From: Acetobacteraceae bacterium
Lineage (GTDB): Bacteria; Pseudomonadota; Alphaproteobacteria; Acetobacterales; Acetobacteraceae
Direction of reading: 5' to 3'
Length of the DNA: 64,000 nt
Assembly: GCA_003164135.1 (NCBI GenBank)
Contig: PLSD01000028.1
Span: forward strand, 1 to 64,000
In this document: positions 18,069-26,864 of the stretch, piece by piece
Layout: the number at the start of each line of letters is the position of its first letter
How positions within the stretch are numbered: the stretch's first letter is position 1
Translations under genes and position numbers: made by a program
Notes under the pieces: model-generated
Database searches by the model: none
What the model was told of the DNA's origin: nothing
What the model saw: only the letters and a program-made list of their open reading frames with translations

Positions 18069-20290
18069 GCCTCGCTGCCGAACTTGCCCGATTTTGGGAA
18101 CCCGTTCGGCGGCATGCGGCCAACTTGCGCGCGCACCCCCAGCCATTCAGTCAGCTTCGGCTCGGTCCGGGTCTTATCGCCCAGCCGCCACGTCAGCCCC
18201 TCGGCCAACGCAAACACCTTCACGTCGCTCAACGAGCCATCTTTGTACTTCTGCAAAATTACCCCTGACCCCTTCGGCATCTCGGGCACCTCTACCAGCG
18301 GGAACACCAGCAGCTTGCGGTTGCTGCCAATCACCGCGACATGGTCGCCCTTCACCGGCACGCACGCAGCCCATTCCTCGCCCGGCCGCAGCGTCAAAAT
18401 CGTCTTGCCCGCCCGCCGCTCGGAGGTCAGCTCCACCCCCGGCAGAATAAAGCCGCGCCCGGAGGACGACGCCACCAAGTACTTCGCCGTCAAATCCGGC
18501 AGGAACAGCCGCAGCACGCCATCCTCATTGGCGAGGTCAATCAGCAACCGTATCGCCTGCCCATCCCCCCGTCCGCGCGGAATATCCGAGGCTTTCAGCG
18601 TATAAACCCGCCCATTGGTCGCCAGCAGCGCGATGCGGTCGGTGGACTCACACCGCAGCAGGCAATCCAGCCGGTCGCCTTCCTTGAACTTCAGCTCCGC
18701 ATCGTCGGCCAAATGTCCCTTTTGCGCCCGTATCCAGCCCTTTTGCGACATAATTACCGTAATCGCCTCGCGCTCCACCAGTGCCTCGGCGACAATCTCC
18801 ACCACCGGCGCCGCGGCGCTGATCTTCGTCCGCCGCGCGCCCAGAGGTCCGGCACCAAATTTCTCCCGCACCTCGCCAATTTCGGCGGTAATCTTCTCCC
18901 AGCGCTTGCCCACGTCGCCCAGCAGCGCCTGCAACCCCTTCTGCTCGGCACTCAGCTTCTTATGCTCGGTGCGGATCTCCTGCTCCTCCAGCCGGCGCAA
19001 ACTGCGCAGCCGCATGTTCAAAATCGCCTCGGCCTGCGTATCGGTCAGGCTGAAAGTCGTCATCAGCACCGGCTTGGGCTGGTCCTCGGTACGGATAATC
19101 CGGATCACCTCGTCAATGTTCAAATAAACAATCAGATACCCGTCCAGAATCTCCAACCGGCGCGCAATCGCCTCCAGCCGGTGGTTGGAGCGGCGGACCA
19201 GCACCTCATGCCGGTGGTCCAGCCAGCAACGCAGCAGCGCCTTCAACCCCATCACGCGCGGCGTCCGCCCGCCGTCCAGCACGTTCATGTTCAGCGCAAA
19301 CCGGTTTTCCAGCGTCGTCGCGCGGAACAGCGAGGCCATCAGCATTTCCGGGTCCACCGTGCGCGCCTTCGGCTCCAGCACCAGGCGGATGGTCTCGGCA
19401 CTTTCATCGCGAATATCGCCCAGCAGCGGGAGCTTTTTCTCCTGCAACAGCAGCGCCACCTGCTCGATCAACCGCGACTTCTGCACCTGATACGGAATCT
19501 CCGTCACCACGATCACCCAGGTGCCGTTCTTCTGCGCCTCCTTCACCCAGCGCGCCCGCGTGCGCAGCGAACCGCGCCCGGTCTCATACGCCGCCAGCAG
19601 TGTCGCCTCGTCCTCCACCAGCTCGCCGCCGGTGGGAAAATCCGGTCCACGCAAATGCCGCATCAACTCCTGCGTCGTCGCTTCAGGGTGCTGCACCAGA
19701 TGAATCGCCGCGGCACACACTTCCCCGGCATTATGCGGCGGAATGGAGGTCGCCATGCCCACCGCGATCCCCGCCGCGCCATTGGCCAGCAGGTTGGGGA
19801 ACGCCCCCGGCAGCACCACCGGCTCGCTCTCCTCGCCGTCATAGGTCGGGCGGAAATCCACCGCGTTCTCATCAATCCCGCGCAGCAAAAACTCGGCAAC
19901 CTCGGTCAGCCGCGATTCCGTGTAGCGCATCGCCGCCGCGTTATCGCCGTCGATATTACCGAAATTCCCCTGCCCCTCGATCAGCGGAAACCGCGAGGAA
20001 AACTCCTGCGCCAGCCGCACCAGCGCCTCGTAAATCGAGCTATCGCCATGCGGGTGAAACTTACCCATCACATCACCCACCACACGGGCGCATTTTTTAA
20101 AGCCTGAGCGCGGGTCCAGCTTGAGCTGGTGCATGGCGTAGATCAGCCGGCGATGCACCGGCTTCAGCCCATCGCGCGCATCGGGCAGCGAGCGCGACAT
20201 AATGGTGGACAGCGCATAAGCCAGATACCGCTCCGAGAGCGCACTGCTCAGCGGCGCGTCTTCAATATGGCCCGATACCTCATCCAACAT
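18062..20290 (-). CDS. parC: DNA topoisomerase IV subunit A
   Basis: A 742-aa type II topoisomerase A subunit from ATG 20290 ([31 protein letters not shown]); GTG 20299 is an alternative. The catalytic Tyr123 lies in [11 protein letters not shown]. The quinolone region [14 protein letters not shown] keeps Ser84 and Glu88, the susceptible state. ParC rather than GyrA is indicated by the short C-terminal domain (six-bladed beta-pinwheel region only partly conserved, no GyrA box seen) and by total length. It decatenates chromosomes with ParE, which is not in the window. It overlaps the recO end by 11 bases and is last in a six-gene operon. Confidence 0.95.
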   Translation of the reverse strand: MLDEVSGHIEDAPLSSALSERYLAYALSTIMSRSLPDARDGLKPVHRRLIYAMHQLKLDPRSGFKKCARVVGDVMGKFHPHGDSSIYEALVRLAQEFSSRFPLIEGQGNFGNIDGDNAAAMRYTESRLTEVAEFLLRGIDENAVDFRPTYDGEESEPVVLPGAFPNLLANGAAGIAVGMATSIPPHNAGEVCAAAIHLVQHPEATTQELMRHLRGPDFPTGGELVEDEATLLAAYETGRGSLRTRARWVKEAQKNGTWVIVVTEIPYQVQKSRLIEQVALLLQEKKLPLLGDIRDESAETIRLVLEPKARTVDPEMLMASLFRATTLENRFALNMNVLDGGRTPRVMGLKALLRCWLDHRHEVLVRRSNHRLEAIARRLEILDGYLIVYLNIDEVIRIIRTEDQPKPVLMTTFSLTDTQAEAILNMRLRSLRRLEEQEIRTEHKKLSAEQKGLQALLGDVGKRWEKITAEIGEVREKFGAGPLGARRTKISAAAPVVEIVAEALVEREAITVIMSQKGWIRAQKGHLADDAELKFKEGDRLDCLLRCESTDRIALLATNGRVYTLKASDIPRGRGDGQAIRLLIDLANEDGVLRLFLPDLTAKYLVASSSGRGFILPGVELTSERRAGKTILTLRPGEEWAACVPVKGDHVAVIGSNRKLLVFPLVEVPEMPKGSGVILQKYKDGSLSDVKVFALAEGLTWRLGDKTRTEPKLTEWLGVRAQVGRMPPNGFPKSGKFGSEAG

Positions 20291-21017
20291 TCTTCTCACC
20301 CTCGGCTAGTCTATCAGCGATCAGGTCATAGAGACGCTCCCGCGCCGTTGGAAGAGGGCGATGGCGCGCCCCGAACACGTCGCGGGCAAAGAAGTGGCTG
20401 GTAATGCGCAATCCGGCCAGGCAATCCGCCAAACCCGGCTCGCTGTCATCAACCAGGAATTCCGGCAGCGGGAACAACCTATCCACCCATTCCCCAGCCT
20501 GGCTCAGCGTCACCGCCCGCCCGGTACGCGGCGAGACATACGCCAGCCGGTCATTCCCGCCCGCCTGCGTGGCAAAATCCAGCCCAAACCCAAGTTCCCG
20601 CAGCAGCACAATTTCCCAGCGCACTAGCTCAGGCAACGGCACGCCGGGAATATCGATCCCCGCCAGCAGCCGCGCGAGCCCCGCGAACACCGCAGGACAT
20701 GGCTCCCGCTCCGGCAACGCCCCCGCCGCCAGCGCGCAGGCGGCATTCAGCACCGCCAAAGCCTCCCGCTCCTGCATCGCCAGCGCCGCCGCCGGGTGCA
20801 CCAGCTCCCCGCTCAAAATCCCCAACTGCTCCGCCAGCCGCGCCACCCAGCGCGCCGAAACCAAATTCCCCGGCTGCCAAATCCCCGCAAGCCGGCGCGA
20901 TGCCCCGCCCTTCACCAGCCCGCGCCATGCCCCCTGCGCGGTCAGCACCGTTACCAGCGCATCGCCCTCGCCATAGCCGGTGGTCTCCAGCACAATCGCC
21001 GGCTCCTGCCATTCCAT
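20280..21017 (-). CDS. recO: DNA repair protein RecO
   Basis: A 245-aa recombination mediator that works with RecF and RecR to load RecA. The N-terminal OB fold begins [36 protein letters not shown], with a typical GxGxA/K pattern. The helical C-terminal part follows. The four-Cys zinc motif of some RecO proteins is absent: only isolated cysteines are seen. It starts at ATG 21017, three bases after the M20 gene ends, and overlaps parC. Confidence 0.92.
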   Translation of the reverse strand: MEWQEPAIVLETTGYGEGDALVTVLTAQGAWRGLVKGGASRRLAGIWQPGNLVSARWVARLAEQLGILSGELVHPAAALAMQEREALAVLNAACALAAGALPEREPCPAVFAGLARLLAGIDIPGVPLPELVRWEIVLLRELGFGLDFATQAGGNDRLAYVSPRTGRAVTLSQAGEWVDRLFPLPEFLVDDSEPGLADCLAGLRITSHFFARDVFGARHRPLPTARERLYDLIADRLAEGEKNVG

Positions 21018-21020
21018 TGT

Positions 21021-22154
21021 TTACGCCAGCGCCGCCCGCGCCACGGCGGCAAAATACCGCGCCGCCACGGGCAAAATCGCATCGTTATAATCATACGCCT
21101 CGTTATGCAGCCCGGCCGACGCCCCGTTGCCGATCCACGCATACGCCCCAGGAACCAGTTCCAGAAACCGCCCGAAATCCTCCGCCGCCATATCCGAGCG
21201 CATATCCCGGCGCACTTTTAACCCCGCCGCCGTGGCCGCCGCCGCCGCCAGCCCGGCCTCCGCCGTATGATTAACGGTCGCCGCCACATGGTTGGTAATC
21301 TCCACCCGCGCCGTCAGCAGATGCGCCCGCGCCGTATGCTTAGCGACGTCGCGCACGCGCGTCTGCAAATACTGTATCATTTTTGGCGTCAGCGCCCGCA
21401 GCGTGCCGCCCAGCGATGCCTCATGCGGGATCAGATTATGCGCCTCCCCGGCTTTCAGCATGCAGGTGGAAATCACCGCCGCGTCCTGCGGGTCGATATT
21501 GCGCGCCACGATGCTGTTCAGCGCAATAATCAGATGCGCCACCCCCTGCACCGGGTCGGCGCAGGCATGCGGCATGGCGGCATGGCCCGCCAGCCCGCTC
21601 AACGTAATCGAAAAATTGGAAGCCGCCGCCATCACCGGCCCCGGATGCACCATCACCACCCCCGCCTCCAGTCCAGGCCAGTTGTGGTAACCAAAAATCC
21701 GCTCCACCGGAAACTTTTGCAGCAGCCCATCGTCCAGCATGGCCTGGGCCCCGCCAAACCCCTCCTCCGCCGGCTGAAAAATGCACTGCACCGTGCCGGA
21801 CCAGGTTTGATCCTCCAGCAGCAGCTGCGCCGCTCCCAGCAGTGAGACAGTATGCCCATCATGCCCGCAGGCATGCATTACGCCCGGATTCCGCGAGCCA
21901 TATTCGCGCCCCGGTACTTCCCTGATCGGCAGCGCATCCATATCCGCCCGCAACCCCACCGACCGGTTGGAGTGCCCCCGCGTCAGCGTCGCCACCACCC
22001 CATGCCCGCCGATATTGGCCGTATACGCAATCCCCATCTCGCCGAGTTTCTCGCACACGAACGCCGCCGTCGCGCTCTCCTGGCGCGAAAGTTCAGGATG
22101 CGCGTGCAGATGATGCCGCCAATCGGTGAGTTTTTGGGACAGGTCGAATGGCAT
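21021..22154 (-). CDS. M20-family amidohydrolase (hippurate hydrolase/aminoacylase type)
   Basis: A 377-aa metallopeptidase from ATG 22154 (MPFDLSQKLTDWRHHLHAHPELS), with GGAGG 11 bases upstream. Metal ligands and catalytic residues appear in RADMDALPI, HACGHDGHTVSLLGAA, FQPAEEGFGGA and YHNWPGLEAG. The dimerisation (lid) domain is inserted at about residues 180-290. The M20D type removes acyl groups from N-acyl amino acids. It lies between the dapD-dapE genes and recO in the same operon, so a role in an acyl-amino acid step is possible, but the substrate is unknown. Confidence 0.9.
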   Translation of the reverse strand: MPFDLSQKLTDWRHHLHAHPELSRQESATAAFVCEKLGEMGIAYTANIGGHGVVATLTRGHSNRSVGLRADMDALPIREVPGREYGSRNPGVMHACGHDGHTVSLLGAAQLLLEDQTWSGTVQCIFQPAEEGFGGAQAMLDDGLLQKFPVERIFGYHNWPGLEAGVVMVHPGPVMAAASNFSITLSGLAGHAAMPHACADPVQGVAHLIIALNSIVARNIDPQDAAVISTCMLKAGEAHNLIPHEASLGGTLRALTPKMIQYLQTRVRDVAKHTARAHLLTARVEITNHVAATVNHTAEAGLAAAAATAAGLKVRRDMRSDMAAEDFGRFLELVPGAYAWIGNGASAGLHNEAYDYNDAILPVAARYFAAVARAALA

Positions 22155-22225
22155 GGCGGATGACCTCCTGAAGTCCTCAAGATTTAGGGTTGTGCGCCCC
22201 GCCGTCAACACAAATCAGCAGCAGC

Positions 22226-22786
22226 CTAAAATGGCATCGCCTGCTTGTACAACTCGGGAAACACCAGCAGCGGCGCCGCGGAAAAAGCCGCGATCATCAG
22301 ACTGCTGAACAACAGCAACCCACCGGCCTGCCAGCCGTTCAACCCCAGCCCGGCGCGCATGATGAACCAGTGATACCAGAGCAGGTAAATCCCGGCGAAG
22401 CCCAGCGCCAGCATCTCTGCCTGCGCCATGCCCAGGCCAAACTGCACAATCACCGCCGCGATGAACGCCGCCACGAACAGCACCGGCAGCAGCATCCAGA
22501 ACGCCCAGTCCAACGCCGTCGCGGTGCGCAGCCACAGCGCCTCGCGCCCCGTCCGCTGCGCGAACTCATAAACAATCACCGGCAGCACGAGCACCGCGCA
22601 GATACGCGAGAACAGGCTGACCAGCGCGAACGCCCACTGCCCGTTCAGGGCGGAAATCCCAGCCCCCACCAACGGAAACGCAATCAGCGGCGCCAGTGAG
22701 GCGGTGAACCCATCCATGGACGCGCTGAACTCATTGATGCCGGTTTTTTTGCCCCGCGCGAGCATGAACAGGCCGCGCAAAATCAT
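22226..22786 (-). CDS. Hypothetical multi-pass membrane protein
   Basis: A 186-aa protein from ATG 22786, which overlaps the dapE stop as ATGA. About five hydrophobic segments are visible (around SLAPLIAFPLVGAGI, FALVSLFSRICAVLVLPVIV, FWMLLPVLFVAAFIAAVIVQFGL, MLALGFAGIYLLWYHWF and GLLLFSSLMIAAFSAAPLLV). No family is recognised with confidence. Its place in the dap operon suggests co-expression only. Confidence 0.8.
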   Translation of the reverse strand: MILRGLFMLARGKKTGINEFSASMDGFTASLAPLIAFPLVGAGISALNGQWAFALVSLFSRICAVLVLPVIVYEFAQRTGREALWLRTATALDWAFWMLLPVLFVAAFIAAVIVQFGLGMAQAEMLALGFAGIYLLWYHWFIMRAGLGLNGWQAGGLLLFSSLMIAAFSAAPLLVFPELYKQAMPF

Positions 22787-23877
22787 CCGCAAAAATCCTC
22801 GATCAATGTTTTGTAAATATCCGCCAACTGCGTCAGCGCCGCCACTTCCACAGCTTCATCGGTGCGGTGCATGCTCACCCCCACCAGCCCGAATTCCGCC
22901 ACCGGGCAGTAGCGCGCGATAAACCGCGCGTCCGATGTCCCGCCGCCGGTATTCTGCTCCGGCGTAATGCCCGTCACTTTCTCGATCGCCCGTGTCAGCG
23001 CCACGGTATGCTGACCCGCCTGCGTCAAAAACGCCTCGCCGGAAACCTGCACCTGCAAATCCGCTCCCGGCGCAAACTGCTCCAGCACACCGCGCAGCCA
23101 TTCGGTCAACCCGGCGCTGTCGTGCGTGTTGTTGAACCGTATGTTCAACATCGCAGTCGCCGCCGCCGGAATTACATTGGTCGCGGTGTTCCCCACATCC
23201 ACCGAGGTAATCTGTAAACTCGACGGCTCAAACCACGCATTTCCCGCATCCAGCGGCTGCGCCGTCATCGCCGCCAACGCTGGCACCAGCCGGTGGATCG
23301 GGTTGTCCGCCAGATGCGGATACGCCGCATGCCCCTGCCGCCCGGTCACCGTTATCCGCGCATTCATACTCCCGCGACGGCCGATTTTCACCACATCGCC
23401 CAGCACCGCCCGGCTTGTCGGTTCGCCGACCACACAAAAATCCGGAATTTTCCCGTGCGCCGCCATCCATTCCAACACCCGCACCGTGCCGTCGGTCGCC
23501 ACACCCTCTTCATCGCCGGTAATCAGCAGCGAGACATGCCCCGGCACCCGCGCCGCCGCTGCCACGAAAGCGGCAATCGCCCCCTTCATATCCACGGCCC
23601 CGCGCCCATACAGCATCCCGCCGTCGACCACGCCACCAAACGGATCATGCCGCCAGCCCTCGCCGGGCGGCACCACATCGGTATGCCCGGCAAAACACAA
23701 ATGCGCCCCCGCCCCCGGCCGCTCGGCGTAAAAATTCTCGATCTCGCCGAAGCGCAGCCGCGTCACAGCAAACCCCAGCGCCTCCAACTGCGCCATCAGC
23801 ACAGCCTGCGTGCCGCCATCCGCCGGTGTGACGGAGGGGCAACGCAACAGGCTCTGCGCGAGGGCGAGAACGTCCAC
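22783..23877 (-). CDS. dapE: Succinyl-diaminopimelate desuccinylase
   Basis: A 364-aa M20 metallohydrolase that releases LL-diaminopimelate in lysine and peptidoglycan synthesis. The GTG start at 23877 lies four bases after the dapD stop; the open frame further upstream is inside dapD. Zinc-binding and catalytic motifs are CFAGHTDVVPPGEGW, YGRGAVDMKG, LLITGDEEGVATDGT and VVGEPTS. The C-terminal NTGGGTSDARF and SMHRTDEAV segments are diagnostic for DapE. It follows dapD directly, as expected for consecutive steps of the succinylase pathway. Confidence 0.95.
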   Translation of the reverse strand: MDVLALAQSLLRCPSVTPADGGTQAVLMAQLEALGFAVTRLRFGEIENFYAERPGAGAHLCFAGHTDVVPPGEGWRHDPFGGVVDGGMLYGRGAVDMKGAIAAFVAAAARVPGHVSLLITGDEEGVATDGTVRVLEWMAAHGKIPDFCVVGEPTSRAVLGDVVKIGRRGSMNARITVTGRQGHAAYPHLADNPIHRLVPALAAMTAQPLDAGNAWFEPSSLQITSVDVGNTATNVIPAAATAMLNIRFNNTHDSAGLTEWLRGVLEQFAPGADLQVQVSGEAFLTQAGQHTVALTRAIEKVTGITPEQNTGGGTSDARFIARYCPVAEFGLVGVSMHRTDEAVEVAALTQLADIYKTLIEDFCG

Positions 23878-23881
23878 GATT

Positions 23882-24730
23882 TTACGCGCGCAGCAGGTCG
23901 TTAATCGAGGTCTTGCTGCGCGTCTGCGCATCCACGCGCTTGACGATCACCGCGCAGGAAAGCCCCGGCCCCGGCGAGCCGTCCGCCAGCGACTTGCCCG
24001 GCAATGTGCCCGGCACCACCACGGAGTACGGCGGCACGAACCCGGAGAACATCTCCCCCGTCTCGCGGTCGATAATCTTGGTGGACGCCCCCAAAAACAC
24101 ACCCATGGAAAGCACCGCCCCGCGCCCCACAATCACGCCTTCCGCCACTTCCGAGCGCGCGCCGATAAAGCAATCGTCCTCGATCACCACCGGATTGGCC
24201 TGCAACGGCTCCAGCACGCCGCCGATGCCCACGCCGCCGCTGATATGGCAGTTCTTGCCGATCTGCGCGCAGGACCCTACGGTCGACCAGGTGTCGATCA
24301 TCGTGCCCTCATCCACCCGCGCGCCGACGTTCACAAAACACGGCATCAGCACCACGCCTGGCGCGATATAGGCCGAGCGCCGCACCACGGCGCCGGGCAC
24401 CGCGCGCACGCCGGATTTGGCGAACGCATCGGCGTCCCACCCGGCGAACTTCATCGGTACCTTATCAAACACATCCGCCCCGCCGGCCCCGCCCATCGGC
24501 GCGTTGGCGTTTAAGCGGAAGGAGAGCAGCACCGCCTGCTTGAGCCATTGATGCACCATCCAGCCATCCGTCCCCGGCTCGGCCACGCGCACCGCGCCCG
24601 CGTCCAGCAGGCCCAGCACCGTCTCCACCGCGTCCCGGTCCGGGCCTGTGGTGGCGGGCGAAAGCTCCGCGCGCCGCTCCCATGCGGCAGCAATGATCTG
24701 TTGTAATTCGTCGTAGGAAGCGGCGCTCAT
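23882..24730 (-). CDS. dapD: Tetrahydrodipicolinate N-succinyltransferase
   Basis: A 282-aa enzyme that succinylates tetrahydrodipicolinate with succinyl-CoA in lysine/DAP synthesis. The N-terminal helical domain ([19 protein letters not shown]) is followed by a left-handed beta-helix with hexapeptide repeats ([51 protein letters not shown]). It is the first gene of a minus-strand operon (dapD, dapE, membrane protein, M20, recO, parC). A divergent gene starts 143 bases away. Confidence 0.96.
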   Translation of the reverse strand: MSAASYDELQQIIAAAWERRAELSPATTGPDRDAVETVLGLLDAGAVRVAEPGTDGWMVHQWLKQAVLLSFRLNANAPMGGAGGADVFDKVPMKFAGWDADAFAKSGVRAVPGAVVRRSAYIAPGVVLMPCFVNVGARVDEGTMIDTWSTVGSCAQIGKNCHISGGVGIGGVLEPLQANPVVIEDDCFIGARSEVAEGVIVGRGAVLSMGVFLGASTKIIDRETGEMFSGFVPPYSVVVPGTLPGKSLADGSPGPGLSCAVIVKRVDAQTRSKTSINDLLRA

Positions 24731-24873
24731 ATCGTATCCCTATTGGAGTCTGTACCTGCGGCGGACCATCGTGGGGTGCCGCCGCGATGTCAACGCGGCC
24801 CCTTTAAGCCGCGCCCTAGTTAACGGGCCCCTGTTAAGCTTCTGTTCAGCCTCCCCCCGCTATTCTTGCTCCC

Positions 24874-25824
24874 ATGACATCCATGCAAATCTCCAGCACC
24901 GAGCCCCTCAGTGTCGCCCCCGGCACCAGCTGGCTCGCCGTCTGCGCCATGCTCACCGACCTCGCCTTCGAGACCGACCCGCTCGGCCGCTTCACCGCCT
25001 TCGGTCCGGGCAAGGTTCTAGGCCAACCGGCGGCGCAACTGCTGGGCGTGGAAATGGCGACCCTGCTCACCGGCCCCGCTGGCGAGGAAGGCCTCAGCGC
25101 CGCGCAATTCCGCTCCATCATCACCACCATCTGCATGGAATGCGTGGCCTGGCACGGCAAGGTGCAACTCCCCCGCCCGGACGGCACCCGTAGCGTCTTC
25201 CGCCTCTCCCTCGCCCCCCGCCTCACCGGCGCCACCGTCACCGGCACCTACGGCATCCTGTTCGACCTCGGCACGCCAGAGCTTACCCTGCCCGACAGCC
25301 ACGCCGGCCGCTCCGACGACCCCGCTTTGCGCCACAACACCATGCTGGACGCTGAAACCGGCCTCTGGTCGCAGCGCACCTTCGCCGAGGAAATGGCCCG
25401 CCGGTTCGACCGTCTGGACGTTGAAGGCCAGCCGGGCACGCTCCTCTACCTCGGCTTCTCCCGCGCCCCCGCCGCCCTGCAAAGTGCCGTCGCCATGCGC
25501 ATGGCCGAGGAACTGCGCGACATCGTCCGCCCCACCGACCTTTTGGGCCGCATCGACGCCACCACCATCGCGCTGTGGTGCGACAACATGGACCACCTTA
25601 CCGGCGGGGAGCGCGCGGCCAAATTCTGCACCCAGTTCCCCGCCCTGCTGCCTGACCACACCCCCATCACCGTCGGCGTCGCCGGGCGCTGGTCCGGCAG
25701 CGGGGACGACACCACTCAGGTCGCCGAACACGCCGCCGTGGCCCTGCGCCTGGCTGATCTCGCCACACAGCGCAGCAACGGCCCCGAGACCGCCGGCGCC
25801 TGGCGCGTCTGGCAGCGCGATTGA
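24874..25824 (+). CDS. PAS-like sensor protein with a degenerate GGDEF domain
   Basis: A 316-aa soluble protein. Residues about 20-145 resemble a PAS domain (AMLTDLAFETDPLGRFTAFGPG, then GTYGILFDL). Residues about 160-310 follow the GGDEF plan: MLDAETGLWSQRTFAEEMARR corresponds to the DxLTGLxNRRxF start and RPTDLLGRIDATTIALW to the R-x-D-xxxRxGGDEF position. The GGDEF motif itself is replaced by GRIDATT, so cyclase activity is very unlikely. It could act as a receptor or partner protein. It starts at ATG 24874 (ATG 24883 possible) and is followed 38 bases later by grpE. Confidence 0.7.
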   Translation: MTSMQISSTEPLSVAPGTSWLAVCAMLTDLAFETDPLGRFTAFGPGKVLGQPAAQLLGVEMATLLTGPAGEEGLSAAQFRSIITTICMECVAWHGKVQLPRPDGTRSVFRLSLAPRLTGATVTGTYGILFDLGTPELTLPDSHAGRSDDPALRHNTMLDAETGLWSQRTFAEEMARRFDRLDVEGQPGTLLYLGFSRAPAALQSAVAMRMAEELRDIVRPTDLLGRIDATTIALWCDNMDHLTGGERAAKFCTQFPALLPDHTPITVGVAGRWSGSGDDTTQVAEHAAVALRLADLATQRSNGPETAGAWRVWQRD

Positions 25825-25862
25825 GCCTTGTTTCCAGCCGCCGCATCGCCTAATTCCACACC

Positions 25863-26456
25863 ATGACCAAGCATCAAACCCAAGCCGAGCCGGCTGCACC
25901 CGCCGAACCCGTCACCCCAGCCGAGGTTCAACCGCCGGAGGATCCGGCAACCCGCATCGCCGAGCTTGAAGCGGCCTTGCAGGAAATGAAGGACAAATGG
26001 CTGCGCTCGGAGGCCGAAATGGCCAATTTGCGCGCCCGCACCAAGCGCGAGGTCGAGGACGCTCGCCTCTACGCCGTGCAGAAATTCGCCAAGGACGTGG
26101 TGGAAGCCGCCGAAAACCTCAAACGTGGCATCGATAGCCTGCCCAAGCGCCAGGAAGGCGAAGCCGAAATCGTCACCAAAATGCGCGAAGGCTTCGAGGG
26201 CATCGAGCGCTCTTTCCTTTCCCTGCTGGAACGCAACGGCATCACCCGCCACGACCCCACCGGCTCCACCTTCGATGCCAACATGCATCAGGCGATGGCC
26301 GAACAGGAAACCACCGAGCACCCGCCCGGCACCATCCTGCAAGCCTGGACTCAAACCTGGCAGCTACACGGCCGCCTGCTCCGCCCCGGCATGGTGGTCG
26401 TCGGCAAACTCCCCGCCCCCTCCGGCCCCGGCGTCAAAATCGACGAAACGGCCTGA
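25863..26456 (+). CDS. grpE: Nucleotide exchange factor GrpE
   Basis: A 197-aa co-chaperone that promotes ADP release from DnaK. It has an acidic, Pro-rich N-terminus, a long coiled-coil helix (ATRIAELEAALQEMKDKWLRSEAEMANLRARTKREVEDARLYA) and the C-terminal beta domain with FDANMHQAM and RPGMVVVGK. dnaK and dnaJ are not adjacent in the window. The start ATG 25863 is the only reasonable one. Confidence 0.95.
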   Translation: MTKHQTQAEPAAPAEPVTPAEVQPPEDPATRIAELEAALQEMKDKWLRSEAEMANLRARTKREVEDARLYAVQKFAKDVVEAAENLKRGIDSLPKRQEGEAEIVTKMREGFEGIERSFLSLLERNGITRHDPTGSTFDANMHQAMAEQETTEHPPGTILQAWTQTWQLHGRLLRPGMVVVGKLPAPSGPGVKIDETA

Positions 26457-26470
26457 GCTCACGCTACACT

Positions 26471-26509
26471 GTCATTGCGCCCCCCGCGTAGGCGGGGGGA
26501 AGCAATCCA
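26471..26509. repeat. REP-like palindromic element, copy 1
   Basis: GTCATTGCG ... GCAATCCA with ATTGC/GCAAT outer arms and a perfect CCCCCCGC/GCGGGGGG inner stem around GTAG. It lies just after grpE. A related element is at 35037. Confidence 0.6.
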
Positions 26510-26526
26510 TCTTTCCGGCGATTCAG

Positions 26527-26823
26527 TTAGTTCGATTTCAGGAGCAATTTCGCCACCCCGCGTTCGGCGGCACCGATTATTTTGTGGTGCCGCACCTGCT
26601 GTGCGTTCTCTTGCGACAGAAACATCCAAAACAAGGCAGAGACTACGACCAGACTTAATAGCAGAGCCACGGTCCCACGCAGCAAAAGCCACCACTTAAC
26701 CAGCGCGTTCGTCCTGGCATACTCCGCATTGATTTTTTTGCGGTACGATGAAGATAGCGCATAGCGCCAGGGTTTAACGCACGCGACCAGAATCTCCGTG
26801 CATATATCAAACATGATGATCAT
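26527..26823 (-). CDS. Hypothetical small membrane protein
   Basis: A 98-aa protein (MIIMFDICTEILVACVKPWRYALSS) with a basic middle (SYRKKINAEYAR) and one clear membrane helix (WWLLLRGTVALLLSLVVVSALFWMFL), followed by a polar, basic tail. No domain is recognised. Base composition is less GC-rich than its neighbours. It lies between grpE and the AsmA-like gene. It may not be expressed, since no strong ribosome site is evident. Confidence 0.45.
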   Translation of the reverse strand: MIIMFDICTEILVACVKPWRYALSSSYRKKINAEYARTNALVKWWLLLRGTVALLLSLVVVSALFWMFLSQENAQQVRHHKIIGAAERGVAKLLLKSN

Positions 26824-26864
26824 TCCGTTCCCAAGAATGCCGTCAATCCTCCCGCACTACCCCT

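Noticed and set aside
18341-20107. 588-codon open frame on the plus strand
   Set aside because: It lies antisense inside parC, whose product is fully recognisable. The frame reflects GC-rich codon bias and its translation (rich in Arg, His, Gln) has no domain.
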